A stretch of DNA of 64,000 bases from Aphanizomenon flos-aquae FACHB-1287. GTDB lineage: Bacteria > Cyanobacteriota > Cyanobacteriia > Cyanobacteriales > Nostocaceae. A program made the translations under genes and the position numbers. Below, piece by piece: positions 18,098 to 27,303 of this stretch (position 1 is the first letter of the stretch; every line of letters starts with the position of its first letter). Where the stretch lies: positions 1-64,000 of the forward strand of contig NZ_JACJTO010000021.1 in assembly GCF_014698755.1 (NCBI RefSeq), in the 5' to 3' direction. The notes under the pieces are model-generated. The model saw only the letters and a program-made list of their open reading frames with translations. It was not told the DNA's origin and did no database searches.

Positions 18098-19375
18098 GTG
18101 AAAGTTTTAGTTATCGGGAATGGGGGACGGGAACACGCTCTAGCGTGGAAACTGCTGCAATCCAAAAAAATCAACAAGCTTGTCTGTGTACCAGGTAATG
18201 GTGGTACTGCAACTATGCCCGGTTGTGAAAACTTGCCCTTAGCAGTGGATGATTTTGCTGGTATTAGCGAATATGCGGTAAATAATGATATTCCTCTAGT
18301 AATTGTTGGACCAGAAGTACCTTTAGCTCAGGGAATTACCGATTATCTGCAAAATCAAGGCTTAATGGTATTTGGTCCAAATAAGGAAGGGGCGCAAATA
18401 GAAGCAAGTAAAGCCTGGGCTAAAGCATTAATGACAGAAGCCGGAGTTCCCACTGCTAAATCTGCGGTATTTACAGAAGCAGCCCCAGCAAAAGCTTACA
18501 TTCAATCTGAGGGCGCACCCATTGTCATAAAAGCCGATGGTTTAGCTGCTGGTAAAGGTGTCACAGTTGCCGAAACCATTGCCCAAGCTGAAGCAGCAAT
18601 TGAGGCAATTTTTCAAGGACAATTTGGATCTGCTGGTAGTTCCGTTGTCATTGAAGAATGTTTAGTCGGGCAAGAAGTATCTATTTTAGCTCTCACTGAT
18701 GGTTTAACCATTCGTCCATTATTACCTGCTCAAGATCATAAGCGGGTTGGCGAAGGTGATACAGGAGAAAATACAGGAGGCATGGGTGCTTATGCTCCTG
18801 CACCAATAGCGACACCGCAGTTAATGGCACGGGTACAAACAGAAGTATTAGAAAGAACTATTCACGCCTTACAGGCTAGGGGCATTGACTACCGAGGCAT
18901 TTTGTATGCGGGGTTAATGATTTCACCAGATGGGGATTTTCGGGTTTTAGAATTTAACTGTCGCTTTGGTGATCCAGAAACCCAAGTAATTTTACCAATG
19001 CTAGAAACACCTTTGGAAGACCTGATCTTGGCTTGTATAGAACAGCGGTTAGAAGATATGCCGCCAATTGCTTGGAAACAGGGGGCTGCGGCCACAGTGG
19101 TGGCGGCTTCTGGTGGTTATCCGGGAGAATATGCCAAAGGCAAGGTAATTACTGGTCTGGCTGCTGCGGAGACTGCGGGGGCGACGGTGTTTCATGCGGG
19201 GACAAAGTTAAATGCCGCCCAAGAAGTTGTGACAGATGGTGGTAGGGTGTTAAATGTGACTGGTTTGGGTGAGAATTTTCAGGAAGCTTTAGCTCAAGCT
19301 TATGCAGGTATTGAAAATATTCAATTTGCTCAGATGTATTATCGCCGAGATATTGGTTATCGGGTTTTAGGCTGA
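18098..19375 (+). CDS. purD: Phosphoribosylamine-glycine ligase (GAR synthetase)
   Basis: 425 residues. Catalyses the second step of purine synthesis, joining phosphoribosylamine and glycine with ATP. The N domain starts VLVIGNGGREHALAWKL; the ATP-grasp part has FGPNKEGAQIEASKAWAK, the glycine-rich IKADGLAAGKGV, LPAQDHKR, GENTGGMGAYAP and the metal-binding EFNCRFGDPETQ. Full length for the family. The start is GTG, chosen because GAGG (18088-18091) sits 6 bases upstream and the N-terminus matches the family exactly. It is well conserved and stands alone; purC is 35 kb away. Confidence 0.97.
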   Translation: MKVLVIGNGGREHALAWKLLQSKKINKLVCVPGNGGTATMPGCENLPLAVDDFAGISEYAVNNDIPLVIVGPEVPLAQGITDYLQNQGLMVFGPNKEGAQIEASKAWAKALMTEAGVPTAKSAVFTEAAPAKAYIQSEGAPIVIKADGLAAGKGVTVAETIAQAEAAIEAIFQGQFGSAGSSVVIEECLVGQEVSILALTDGLTIRPLLPAQDHKRVGEGDTGENTGGMGAYAPAPIATPQLMARVQTEVLERTIHALQARGIDYRGILYAGLMISPDGDFRVLEFNCRFGDPETQVILPMLETPLEDLILACIEQRLEDMPPIAWKQGAAATVVAASGGYPGEYAKGKVITGLAAAETAGATVFHAGTKLNAAQEVVTDGGRVLNVTGLGENFQEALAQAYAGIENIQFAQMYYRRDIGYRVLG

Positions 19376-19570
19376 TTTTTGGGTACATGAGTTAGATTTT
19401 CTACTCACGCAGAGGCACAGAGGCGCGAAGGAATCTTAACCCTTGCTCCCTCCTCCCTCTTCGGGGTCTGTCGGCTCTTTTATGTTTCTTGTATCCCAGT
19501 CCTCCCCGCAAATTGCTAAAAGTTTGTATGCTGAATCTATAAGGTTCTTTATAGTTTTTAATTAAAAGCG
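19376..19570. repeat. Gap with dispersed CACGCAGAGGCACAGAG-type repeat
   Basis: ACGCAGAGGCACAGAGGCGC at about 19407-19426 is a member of a purine-rich repeat family common between cyanobacterial genes; related text lies at about 38147 and, in CACGGAGG form, inside metH. Nothing else is supported here. Confidence 0.5.
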
Positions 19571-21583
19571 GTGCAAGAAGATTTTCGATTAATTGTTGAT
19601 TTGGTTTCGGTGTTTGCTGTTGCAGCTTGCGGTGGACTACTAGCAGCATTGTTAAAACAACCTGTTTTGCTTGGATATATCATCGGTGGTATGGTTGTTG
19701 GTCCGACTGGATTGGGACTAATTAAAGAACTTGTCCAGGTAGAAACCCTAGCTCAGTTTGGGGTAGCGTTTTTGTTATTTGCTTTAGGTGTGGAGTTTTC
19801 TTTAACGGAACTCAAAAAGGTTAAAGCGATCGCTCTGGGAGGTGGTACTTTACAAATTATCCTCACTATTCTCGTCACTGTCTTTGTATGTGGTGTTACG
19901 GGTGCTTGGGGAACTTTACCCGCTAAGGGTGTATTTTTGGGTGCGATTTTGTCTTTGTCTTCCACCGCAGTGGTTCTCAAATGCTTGATGGAACGCAATG
20001 AAACGGAAACACCCCACGGACAGGTAATGCTAGGGATTTTGGTAGTCCAGGACTTGGCACTGGGATTAATGTTAGCCGTATTACCAGCCCTCCATCAACC
20101 AGGAGAAGCCATTGGTATTGCTGTGGTCATGGCATTGATTAAAATTGGGTTATTTGCGGCTGGTGCGGTTGTAGCGGGGATTTGGTTAATTCCCCCTTTA
20201 CTGAGATTATTAGCCAGCACGGAAAGCAAGGAGTTATTTTTATTAGGTGTTGTTACGATCTGTTTAGGAATTGCTCTGCTGACAGAATATTTAGGGCTAT
20301 CTATTGAAATGGGCGCATTTGTCGCCGGCTTGATGATTTCTGAGGTAGAATATGCTGATGAAACTTTGACTATTGTTGAACCTTTGCGGGATATATTTGC
20401 CAGTTTATTTTTTGCCGCTATTGGGATGTTAATTGATCCATTATTTTTGTGGCAAAATCTGGAGTTAATTCTCGGATTAGTGGCTTTAGTTTTTGTGGGT
20501 AAGTTTTTAATTATTACTCCTTTAGTTAGACTATTTCGTTACCCTTTAAAAACAGCTTTAATTGTCGGTTTGGGATTAGCACAAATTGGGGAATTTTCCT
20601 TTGTTTTAGCCAGTGAAGGGCAAGCTTTAGGTTTGGTTTCTCGACGGATATATTTATTAATTCTAGGAACTACGGCTGTTACTTTAATGTTAACTCCCTT
20701 TGTCCTACGATTATTACCTTTCTTATTCGATTTTGCAGAATCTATTCCTTGGCTAAAACCCTATTTAGTAAATGATCAAGCTCTTGATTTATCGGCAGAT
20801 TTACCACAGAAAAATCACATAGTAGTTTGTGGTTATGGCCGCATTGGTCAAAATTTGGTGAAATTATTACAGCAATATCAATTACCTGTCGTGGTAATTG
20901 ACCAATCAGAAAGTCGTATTCAGCAGTTACGGGAAGCAGGTATACCCTATGTTTATGGCAATTCTGTCAGTCTTCATGTATTAGAAACTGCTGGGGTAAA
21001 TCACGCTCAAGGTATGGCTATTGCTCTTCCAGATCCGGCAAGTATTCGACTGTGTTTAAAACGGGCTTTGGAACTATGTCCAGAATTAGATACAGTTGTC
21101 CGTGCTACCCAAGATAAAAATATTGAAGTGCTTTATCAATTAGGAGCAAAGGAAGTAATACAACCCGAATTTGAAGCTAGTTTAGAAATGGCAAATCATC
21201 TATTAATTGGTGTGGGTTTATTACCAGATTTGGTACAACAGAAAATGCAAGAAATTCGCCAAAATCATTATTTAGATTTACGTCCTGAACCTTCTCCTGC
21301 TGAAGTTTCTCAGTATTTACAAAAAGTTACTCGTGATCTGAATCGTCGTTGGTATGATTTACCAGCAAATTCACCTTTTATTGGGATGACTTTAGAAGAA
21401 GTGAATATGCGTTATTTAACCGGGGTGAGTTTAATGGCTATTCGTCGTGCTGATGATGAAGAAATAGATTATCCTCATAATCAAACTACATTACTTTTAG
21501 GCGATCGCTTATTAGTGGTAGGATCAAATCAGGAACTTAATGCTTTAATCGCCTTTGCTGAGGGTAAAATCACTATTAAGTAG
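19571..21583 (+). CDS. KefB-type cation:proton antiporter (CPA2) with TrkA-N/TrkA-C domains
   Basis: 670 residues with a GTG start. About 12 transmembrane helices (residues 5-390) form the Na+/H+ exchanger fold, with GYIIGGMVVGPTGLG, LLFALGVEFS, LSLSSTAVVLK and the paired-acid region ILVVQDLALG. A cytoplasmic TrkA-N/RCK Rossmann domain (about 411-525) has the NAD(H)-binding GYGRIGQNL and ends in EASLEMANHL; a TrkA-C domain follows (about 600-668). It should exchange K+ or Na+ for protons under nucleotide control. No glutathione-regulated KefF-like partner is nearby. Two HIP1 sites lie in the gene. Confidence 0.93.
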   Translation: MQEDFRLIVDLVSVFAVAACGGLLAALLKQPVLLGYIIGGMVVGPTGLGLIKELVQVETLAQFGVAFLLFALGVEFSLTELKKVKAIALGGGTLQIILTILVTVFVCGVTGAWGTLPAKGVFLGAILSLSSTAVVLKCLMERNETETPHGQVMLGILVVQDLALGLMLAVLPALHQPGEAIGIAVVMALIKIGLFAAGAVVAGIWLIPPLLRLLASTESKELFLLGVVTICLGIALLTEYLGLSIEMGAFVAGLMISEVEYADETLTIVEPLRDIFASLFFAAIGMLIDPLFLWQNLELILGLVALVFVGKFLIITPLVRLFRYPLKTALIVGLGLAQIGEFSFVLASEGQALGLVSRRIYLLILGTTAVTLMLTPFVLRLLPFLFDFAESIPWLKPYLVNDQALDLSADLPQKNHIVVCGYGRIGQNLVKLLQQYQLPVVVIDQSESRIQQLREAGIPYVYGNSVSLHVLETAGVNHAQGMAIALPDPASIRLCLKRALELCPELDTVVRATQDKNIEVLYQLGAKEVIQPEFEASLEMANHLLIGVGLLPDLVQQKMQEIRQNHYLDLRPEPSPAEVSQYLQKVTRDLNRRWYDLPANSPFIGMTLEEVNMRYLTGVSLMAIRRADDEEIDYPHNQTTLLLGDRLLVVGSNQELNALIAFAEGKITIK

Positions 21584-21601
21584 TTAAGTAGGTTATCATT
21601 G

Positions 21602-21691
21602 AAAATTGTTGTTATCGCAAGGCAAGAGTAAAGAAGTTTCCAACAATTTTACGTTTCTTTACATAGTTTGGTTTTATTGTGTTGACGTGAC
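21602..21691 (+). repeat. About 90-bp 3'-end element, copy 2
   Basis: Starts 18 bases after the antiporter stop. GTAAAGAA and TTCTTTAC form an 8-bp stem with a 19-base loop, followed by TTTGGTTTTAT. The same stem and loop length occur in copy 3 behind the cobT-like gene. Confidence 0.8.
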
Positions 21692-21772
21692 TTACAAAGT
21701 TTTTTAGTTTTAGGGAACAGGGAACAGTGAATAAATTGGTGTGTACTTCATTTAGATATGCAGCGTTCAAAA

Positions 21773-21834
21773 TTTAATCATGAAACTCTTGTAGTGTGGG
21801 CATCTTGCCCTTTAGATATGTACCTCATAATACC
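21773..21834 (+). repeat. REP-like repeat, copy 1
   Basis: About 60 bases including ATCATGAAACTCTTGTA, the dyad GGGCATCTTGCCC and TAGATATGTA. It matches the reverse complement of 38271-38331 with only a few differences. Confidence 0.85.
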
Positions 21835-21880
21835 AGAAAGTGCTGTATGATAAGTAAGCTAACCCAAGCAGTTCGCTTTT

Positions 21881-21889
21881 TGGTATAAT
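21881..21889 (+). promoter_or_regulatory. Extended -10 promoter element before the MlaE gene
   Basis: TGGTATAAT fits the extended -10 consensus (TGnTATAAT). No good -35 box is present. It would give a leader of about 135 nt to the permease gene. Confidence 0.4.
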
Positions 21890-22032
21890 CAAGGTGTACT
21901 CAGTTACCCACTTATAAATCAAGACCCTTGGTATTAAAAATTATCATCGGGTAACACCAACGCTCTAATCAGAGCAAAGTAAATTTCCATCTATGTAAAT
22001 TGCTTAAATGTTGATTCTATTCCCCAATAAAA

Positions 22033-22788
22033 ATGACTAAATCCAGTTTAGGATCATGGAGTCAGCGGTTGCTGTCTGCGATTTTTTTAGGTGGACAAGT
22101 TATATTTCACCTCCTCCAAGGTAAAATTCACCGACGTAACACCCTAGAACAACTGGCAATAGTTGGACCAGACTCCTTCTTTATTGCTTTATTAACAGCC
22201 ATATTTGTCGGTGCAGTATTTACAATTCAGGTAGCACGGGAGTTTATCAACTTTGGGGCGGGAAACCTCGTTGGTGGCGTGTTAGCAGTAGCATTAACTA
22301 GAGAACTGACCCCAGTATTAACAGCAGTAGTTTTAGCAGGACGAGTAGGTTCGGCTTTTGCTGCAGAAATTGGCACAATGAAAGTTACAGAACAAATAGA
22401 TGCTCTGTTAATGTTAAAAACAGATCCTATTGATTATCTAGTCATTCCCCGGCTTCTGGCCTGTCTGATCATGCTACCGATTTTAACCTTGCTATGCTTA
22501 GTCACAGGAATGTCTGGAGGGTTACTCATAGCCACCCGTATTTATAATCTTTCAGATACAGTATTTCTAGATTCAGCCCGTGACTTTCTCGATATCTGGG
22601 ATATTTCTAGTTCGATGATTAAGGCCTGTTGCTTTGGTGTACTTATCGCCATTATTGGCTGTAGTTGGGGCTTAACAACCACTGGCGGGGCTAAAGGTGT
22701 GGGACAATCAACAACAACGGCTGTAGTTACTGCCTTATTGGTGATATTTATTAGCAACTTCTTTCTGTCTTGGGTGATGTTTCAATGA
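22033..22788 (+). CDS. mlaE: MlaE-family lipid ABC transporter permease
   Basis: 251 residues of the MlaE/YrbE permease family, the membrane subunit of an ABC system moving glycerophospholipids between inner and outer membrane. Five to six hydrophobic segments, with the conserved VLAGRVGSAFAAEIGTMKVTEQIDAL signature (shown in parts: AGRVGSAFAAEIG, then MKVTEQIDAL), TDPIDYLVIPR and the C-terminal GGAKGVGQSTTTAVV. The ATPase and MCE subunits are not in this window, as is usual in cyanobacteria. DUF3119 and DUF3086 genes follow, a conserved cyanobacterial order. Confidence 0.93.
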   Translation: MTKSSLGSWSQRLLSAIFLGGQVIFHLLQGKIHRRNTLEQLAIVGPDSFFIALLTAIFVGAVFTIQVAREFINFGAGNLVGGVLAVALTRELTPVLTAVVLAGRVGSAFAAEIGTMKVTEQIDALLMLKTDPIDYLVIPRLLACLIMLPILTLLCLVTGMSGGLLIATRIYNLSDTVFLDSARDFLDIWDISSSMIKACCFGVLIAIIGCSWGLTTTGGAKGVGQSTTTAVVTALLVIFISNFFLSWVMFQ

Positions 22789-22865
22789 CCAGGTAGTGAA
22801 TTTACACCAGGACAGTAATTGAAAGGTCAAAAGAAATAATAACGAATTGTCAGGAGTAAAAGATT

Positions 22866-23255
22866 TTGAATAGTTCATTAACACCTAACACCACCTCAAC
22901 AGTAGAATTAAAGCCTAGTTATAATATTCCTGTTGTCTTAGTCCTGGTCGCTATTCCCGTACTGTTGATACAACCTTGGCTAGGATGTATATTGACACTA
23001 TTGGGTTTATTTTTGATGTTGCAAGCTGTAACATTGCGATTTCAATTTACCGCTACAGATTTTGATCTTTACAGAGGAGAAAAATTAATTCGGCGTTTTC
23101 CCTACCAAGAATGGCAAAATTGGCGGATATTCTGGAATCAAGTTCCCATTTTGTTCTATTTTAAGGAAGTTAACAGTATTCACTTTTTGCCCATTTTATT
23201 TGACCCCAAAACCTTAAAATCTTGTTTAGAAGAACGTTGTCCACGGGTTGATTAG
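22866..23255 (+). CDS. DUF3119 family membrane protein
   Basis: 129 residues, conserved in cyanobacteria and plastid-bearing lineages. Two adjacent hydrophobic segments (about 20-55) are followed by a soluble domain with LRFQFTATDFDLYRGEKLIR and FPYQEWQNWRIFW. The TTG start is chosen because AGGAG stands 10 bases upstream and the next Met is inside the second hydrophobic segment. It follows the MlaE permease by 77 bases and precedes DUF3086, so a link to lipid transport or membrane upkeep is plausible; function is unknown. Confidence 0.85.
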   Translation: MNSSLTPNTTSTVELKPSYNIPVVLVLVAIPVLLIQPWLGCILTLLGLFLMLQAVTLRFQFTATDFDLYRGEKLIRRFPYQEWQNWRIFWNQVPILFYFKEVNSIHFLPILFDPKTLKSCLEERCPRVD

Positions 23256-23323
23256 GTTTTGTCCCCAATTTTATATTTTGGGAAAGATATTTTTTGGATG
23301 ATGGAAAATTTATATTGTTGTTT

Positions 23324-24511
23324 ATGAACCCAGAGGAATCTCAAAACCCAAAACCAATAGATGAGCAACTCCCTACAGATCAACTACCAAAAACCCCATC
23401 TGCTGATTTAGAATCAGAGGTGGAAGGGTCTACACAGGTAGTTACCATTGCAACAGAATCGCAACATTCTATACATGAGTCGAAATTAACGGAAACAATG
23501 CCTTTAGAAGCGGTAAATTCATTATATACAGAACCAGAGCAAAAAGTAAGCCAATTACAGCAAAAGTCAGCAGAGTTAAAAGCGGAAGTTGCCCAATTGG
23601 AAATTACATATCAAACCCTTCAGGCGCAAATAAGTGTAACTCAAGCTACAATTTCCCAAGTTGTTCAAGAGTCATTATCACAGTTAGAACAACGCAAACA
23701 AGCTTTACAAATCTCTGTAGAACAACTCGAACGCCGTCAAGAACGAATTCGTAATGAAATGCGGACAACCTTTGCGGGGACATCTCAAGATATAGCAATT
23801 CGAGTACAGGGTTTTAAGGACTATCTCACGGGTAGTTTACAGGATTTGGCCTCAGCCGCGGAACAAATGCAGCTTGTACAACCTGTGAAAGAACGTGAAA
23901 GGTCAGCACCGAAAGAAGTAAAACCCGTTAAAGAACAATTAGAAGCTCCCCAACTTGGACAACAACAGTTTCAAGATACGACTAAAAAAATCCGCCGCTT
24001 GCTTGACCAATATCGCAATCAACCAGATTATTATGGACCACCCTGGCAATTACGCCGCACTTTTGAACCGATTCACGGGGAAAAAATCTCCAGTTGGTTA
24101 TTTACTTTAGGTGGACGCGGTGCTTTACGGACAATGGGTAGCCGCTTACAAAATATTTTAATTGCTTCTTCGGCAATTTCTATATTACATGAACTATACG
24201 GCGATCGCTTACGAACTTTGATTTTAGCTAATACACCGGAACGTTTAGGCGAATGGCGACGCGGTTTACAAGATTGTTTGGGTATTGGTCGTCCTGATTT
24301 TGGACCGGATAGGGGTGTGGTATTATTTGAAGCATCAACAGCATTAGCACAAAAGGCAGAAAGATTAGTTAAAGCCAATCAAATGCCTTTAATTATTATT
24401 GATGATTCTGAAGAACAAATTAGTTTGGCTTTGCTACAATTCCCTCTCTGGCTGGCTTTTGCTCCTGATCCAAAAACTATAAAAGATCGAGATTTTGATG
24501 ATAATTTTTAA
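23324..24511 (+). CDS. DUF3086 family protein with coiled coil
   Basis: 395 residues from the ATG at 23324 (MNPEESQ); the frame is open to a TTG at 23294. An acidic, Glu/Gln-rich head is followed by a long coiled coil (about 75-165, many L-E-Q heptads) and a conserved C-terminal DUF3086 domain (about 215-395) with DYYGPPWQLRRTFEPIHGEK-like text split around W and R, GRGALRTMGSR and LIIIDDSEEQISL. Cyanobacteria-specific and of unknown function; its steady place after DUF3119 suggests a shared role. Soluble by sequence. Confidence 0.85.
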   Translation: MNPEESQNPKPIDEQLPTDQLPKTPSADLESEVEGSTQVVTIATESQHSIHESKLTETMPLEAVNSLYTEPEQKVSQLQQKSAELKAEVAQLEITYQTLQAQISVTQATISQVVQESLSQLEQRKQALQISVEQLERRQERIRNEMRTTFAGTSQDIAIRVQGFKDYLTGSLQDLASAAEQMQLVQPVKERERSAPKEVKPVKEQLEAPQLGQQQFQDTTKKIRRLLDQYRNQPDYYGPPWQLRRTFEPIHGEKISSWLFTLGGRGALRTMGSRLQNILIASSAISILHELYGDRLRTLILANTPERLGEWRRGLQDCLGIGRPDFGPDRGVVLFEASTALAQKAERLVKANQMPLIIIDDSEEQISLALLQFPLWLAFAPDPKTIKDRDFDDNF

Positions 24512-24515
24512 TTGG

Positions 24516-24597
24516 TTAGTGGTCAGTAGTCAGTGGTCAGTGGCACAACAACGAACAACGGACAACGAACAACAGACAACGAACAACGAACAACTAG
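24516..24597. repeat. Heptamer-type simple repeats (GTCAGTGGTCAGTGG / ACAACGAACAACGG)
   Basis: Runs of GTCAGTG and CAACGGA/CAACGAA units fill the gap before plsY. Short tandemly repeated repetitive sequences of this kind are typical of heterocystous cyanobacteria; related runs occur at 41146-41222, 41835-41908 and 54447-54488. Confidence 0.75.
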
Positions 24598-24600
24598 ATT

Positions 24601-25293
24601 ATGTGGTTAACTTTGTGTGGAGTGATAGTTTTATTAGCTTACATTTTTGGTTCTTTTCCAACTGGATATATAGCAGGTAAGCTATTAAAAGGAATTGATA
24701 TTCGAGAGGTTGGTTCTGGTTCAACAGGTGCAACTAATGTTTTACGAACCTTGGGTAAAGTTCCCGGTGCATTTGTGTTATTAATTGATGCTTTAAAAGG
24801 AGTATTAGCAATAAATTTAGTTTATGCTTTATTTAATATTCCTTATGTTCAGAATCTAATACCAACAACTGTAAATATACAAACTTGGCAACCTTATTTA
24901 GTAACTTTAGCTGGTTTAGCTGCCCTTTTAGGACATAGTAAATCCATCTTTCTCGGCTTTACAGGTGGTAAATCTGTGGCTACCGGTGTGGGGATTTTGT
25001 TAGCTATAAATTGGCAAATGGGATTATCAACATTAGGAGTTTTTGCCGTCGTAATTGCTATTTCTAGAATTGTGTCTTTAAGTTCTATTGCTGGGGCTGT
25101 GGCTGTGCCTATTTTTATGGTAATTTTTCATCAACCTTTAGCCTACATTATTCTGGGCATAGCTGGAGGTTTATATGTAATTATCCGTCACAGCAGTAAT
25201 ATTAAAAGATTAATCGCAGGTACAGAACCGAAAATTGGCCAGAAAGTGGAAACACAAACAGAAGAAAATAACAGAATTCGGGTTGACTGTTAA
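24601..25293 (+). CDS. plsY: Glycerol-3-phosphate acyltransferase PlsY
   Basis: 230 residues, a membrane enzyme that moves the acyl group of acyl-phosphate onto glycerol-3-phosphate, the first step of phospholipid synthesis. Family motifs: GSFPTGYIAGKLLKG with the catalytic Ser, REVGSGSTGATNVLRTLGK, LLGHSKSIFLGFTGGKSVATG (in two parts, GHSKSIFLGF and TGGKSVATG), and a C-terminal IRHSSNIKRLIAGTEPKIG. Five transmembrane segments. Slightly longer at the C-terminus than E. coli PlsY. Follows DUF3086 on the same strand with repeats between. Confidence 0.96.
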   Translation: MWLTLCGVIVLLAYIFGSFPTGYIAGKLLKGIDIREVGSGSTGATNVLRTLGKVPGAFVLLIDALKGVLAINLVYALFNIPYVQNLIPTTVNIQTWQPYLVTLAGLAALLGHSKSIFLGFTGGKSVATGVGILLAINWQMGLSTLGVFAVVIAISRIVSLSSIAGAVAVPIFMVIFHQPLAYIILGIAGGLYVIIRHSSNIKRLIAGTEPKIGQKVETQTEENNRIRVDC

Positions 25294-25437
25294 TTGTTCC
25301 CTCGCAAAAAAATCTTTCAGCAACCCTCAAGTAGTTTAAGTAGATTAGCAGGAGAAACTATAACAAGAGTGGCAAAAAAACTAGAAAAAATGGGTTTGAT
25401 TGTCCAGAATCAAGATATAATTTATATTTGCGATTAG
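25294..25437 (+). pseudogene. C-terminal helix-turn-helix fragment (Crp/Fnr-like remnant)
   Basis: Immediately after the plsY stop, in the same frame, 47 codons stay open. The part from 25345 reads like the recognition helix and wing of a Crp/Fnr-type winged HTH: LAGETITRVAKKLEKMGLI, with the E-T-x-x-R and K-L-E-x-x-G-L-I pattern. There is no effector domain upstream, and only a TTG could start it. I read it as a gene remnant; a tiny expressed HTH protein is the alternative. Confidence 0.5.
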
Positions 25438-25475
25438 TCAGCTTTAGACCCAACCTTAGTTTAATTTGTTACCTG

Positions 25476-26186
25476 ATGAGTATTGTTGATTCCCTATCGG
25501 AAGAACCAGAACAAAATTCATCTTCTGAATCTCCTCTGGAAAACCAATTACAATACCAATCCCTCAAAGTTGAGAGTACCTTGAGGATGGTAGAAACCGC
25601 TTTTTTAGCAAGTACAGCCAGTTTAATTTGGTTTATTAATTTTTATTTTCCTTTAGGTCCAGTATTGCGAGTATTTTTTCCTATCCCCATTGCTTTGGTG
25701 TATTTACGCTGGGGTAAACGGGCAGCTTGGATGGCAGCGGTAACTTCTGCGTTACTATTATCTGTGTTGATGGGACCAGTTCGCAGTTTGTTATTTGTCA
25801 TGCCTTTTGCCTTTATGGGCGTGATGTTGGGGGCAAGTTGGTATCGTCGTGTACACTGGATTGTTTCCATAACTTCAGGGACGCTGTTGGGGACGCTGGG
25901 GGTGTTTTTTCGGTTATGGTTTTTGTCGGTGTTATCTGGAGAAGACTTATGGGTTTATGCAATTAACCAGGTGACGGGAATTATTGAATGGATTTTTTTA
26001 AAGTTGGAATTGTTGATGACTCCCAATTTATTATTAATTCAATTAGGAGCGATCGCTTTAATTCTCTTTAATAATTTTATTTACTTGTTTATCGTTCATC
26101 TTGTTGCTTGGTTGCTTTTAGACCGCTTGGGAAATCCTATTCCCCGTCCACCTCATTGGGTGCAGGTATTGATGGATTATGAGTAG
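25476..26186 (+). CDS. DUF2232 family membrane protein
   Basis: 236 residues from the ATG at 25476 (MSIVDSLSEEPEQ); the open frame begins at a TTG at 25428. After a polar head come about six to seven hydrophobic segments (about 45-225). RVFFPIPIALVYLRWGKRAAW and GPVRSLLFVMPFAFMG style motifs match the DUF2232 family, predicted membrane proteins related to S-components or ribosome-quality YybS-like proteins. Function is unknown. Its stop overlaps the start of the cobT-like gene by 8 bases, so they are coupled. A HIP1 site lies at about 26049. Confidence 0.8.
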   Translation: MSIVDSLSEEPEQNSSSESPLENQLQYQSLKVESTLRMVETAFLASTASLIWFINFYFPLGPVLRVFFPIPIALVYLRWGKRAAWMAAVTSALLLSVLMGPVRSLLFVMPFAFMGVMLGASWYRRVHWIVSITSGTLLGTLGVFFRLWFLSVLSGEDLWVYAINQVTGIIEWIFLKLELLMTPNLLLIQLGAIALILFNNFIYLFIVHLVAWLLLDRLGNPIPRPPHWVQVLMDYE

Positions 26187-27303
26187 TTCAGATATGATTA
26201 ATATTTATACCCAAGTTCCCCAGAGTCAAGCCTGGTTAGACCGTTATCGGGGTAAATTACCGATATTTGCCTGTATTTTAGGATTTACGGAAACCGGGTT
26301 AATTCCTGGGATTTCTGCGGCTGGGTTGACTCCAGAAGACCGTCAATATACGGCTTGTGCTGATGCGGAATTTCTTTATTATGGTGCTGAATATCAACCT
26401 AAGTACCCTCTACCACCTTTAAGTTCAGGCGCGTCTCCTGTGCTGATTTCGCGGTCAGTAGTAGCTAATTTAAACATCCCTGTTTACCTATTTAATGCGG
26501 GATTGCTACATACTCCACCGGTGCCATTAATTAATTTGGCAGGTGCTCCGGCAAAGTGTTTAAGTCAGGGTGCAGCAATGGATATAGCTACAGTTAAGCA
26601 TTTATTATCACAGGGCTTATACTATGGAGCTAAATTAAGTTCTAAACTAAATTCTGATAGTTATTTAATTTTAAGCGAGTGCGTTGTCGGTGGAACAACA
26701 ACCGCTTTAGCGATTTTAACTGGGTTGGGGATTAATGCAGCCGGTAAAGTTAACAGCAGCCATCCTATTTGTAATCATGGGCAAAAATGGGATTTAGTGC
26801 AAGCGGGATTAAGAAAAATGCCGCCATCACGGGATCCTTTATATCTAGTAGCAGCGGTAGGTGATCCTATGCAAGTCGTAGTAGCGGGAATGGCGATCGC
26901 TGCTAGTCGAACTTGTGGAGTATTATTAGGTGGAGGTACGCAAATGTTAGCAGTTTATGCTTTAATTCAGGCTATCACCGAGAAATATTCTTTATCTTGG
27001 CAACCCACAGAAGTTATAATCGGTACTACCCGCTGGGTAGCAGAAGATTCTACAGGTGCAACAGTTGATTTAGCCCAAAGTTTCCCAAAAAACAGTATCC
27101 CGCCCTTATTAGCCACACAATTGAGTTTTGCTAGTTCTCGATACCCCCAACTTCAAGCTTATGAACTGGGTTTTGTCAAAGAAGGGGTTGGTGCGGGTGC
27201 GGCCTGTATTGCTGCTTCCTTATGTCAAAATTGGCAACAAAATCAACTATTAGCAGCTATTGAAGCCCAAATTGAGCAACTTCACGCCAATCAATACAAG
27301 TAA
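26179..27303 (+). CDS. cobT: CobT-like nicotinate-nucleotide phosphoribosyltransferase (UPF0284/TIGR00303)
   Basis: 374 residues of the cyanobacterial/archaeal CobT-like family (UPF0284), proposed to activate the lower ligand base for cobamide synthesis. Conserved blocks: FACILGFTETGLIPGISAAG, CVVGGTTTALAILTGLG, GDPMQVVVAGMA and LLGGGTQMLAVYAL. It overlaps the DUF2232 gene; a second ATG at 26194 is possible. Cobamide is needed by the MetH enzyme encoded elsewhere in the window. A copy of the about 90-bp 3'-end element begins at its stop codon. Confidence 0.85.
   Translation: MSSSDMINIYTQVPQSQAWLDRYRGKLPIFACILGFTETGLIPGISAAGLTPEDRQYTACADAEFLYYGAEYQPKYPLPPLSSGASPVLISRSVVANLNIPVYLFNAGLLHTPPVPLINLAGAPAKCLSQGAAMDIATVKHLLSQGLYYGAKLSSKLNSDSYLILSECVVGGTTTALAILTGLGINAAGKVNSSHPICNHGQKWDLVQAGLRKMPPSRDPLYLVAAVGDPMQVVVAGMAIAASRTCGVLLGGGTQMLAVYALIQAITEKYSLSWQPTEVIIGTTRWVAEDSTGATVDLAQSFPKNSIPPLLATQLSFASSRYPQLQAYELGFVKEGVGAGAACIAASLCQNWQQNQLLAAIEAQIEQLHANQYK

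Larger units (their letters stand above)
21584..22032. other. 449-bp intergenic region rich in repeats
   Basis: It contains copy 2 of the 3'-end element (21602-21691), a GGGAACA heptamer repeat (about 21714-21728), a REP-like repeat (21773-21834) and an extended -10 box (21881-21889). No ORF is supported. Confidence 0.7.

Noticed and set aside
21894..21912. GTACTCAGTTAC as an NtcA site before the MlaE gene
   Set aside because: NtcA needs GTA-N8-TAC; here the spacing is N6.
24495..24680. 61-codon frame before plsY
   Set aside because: Made of heptamer repeats (SQWSVAQQRTTD-type text) and overlaps plsY in another frame.
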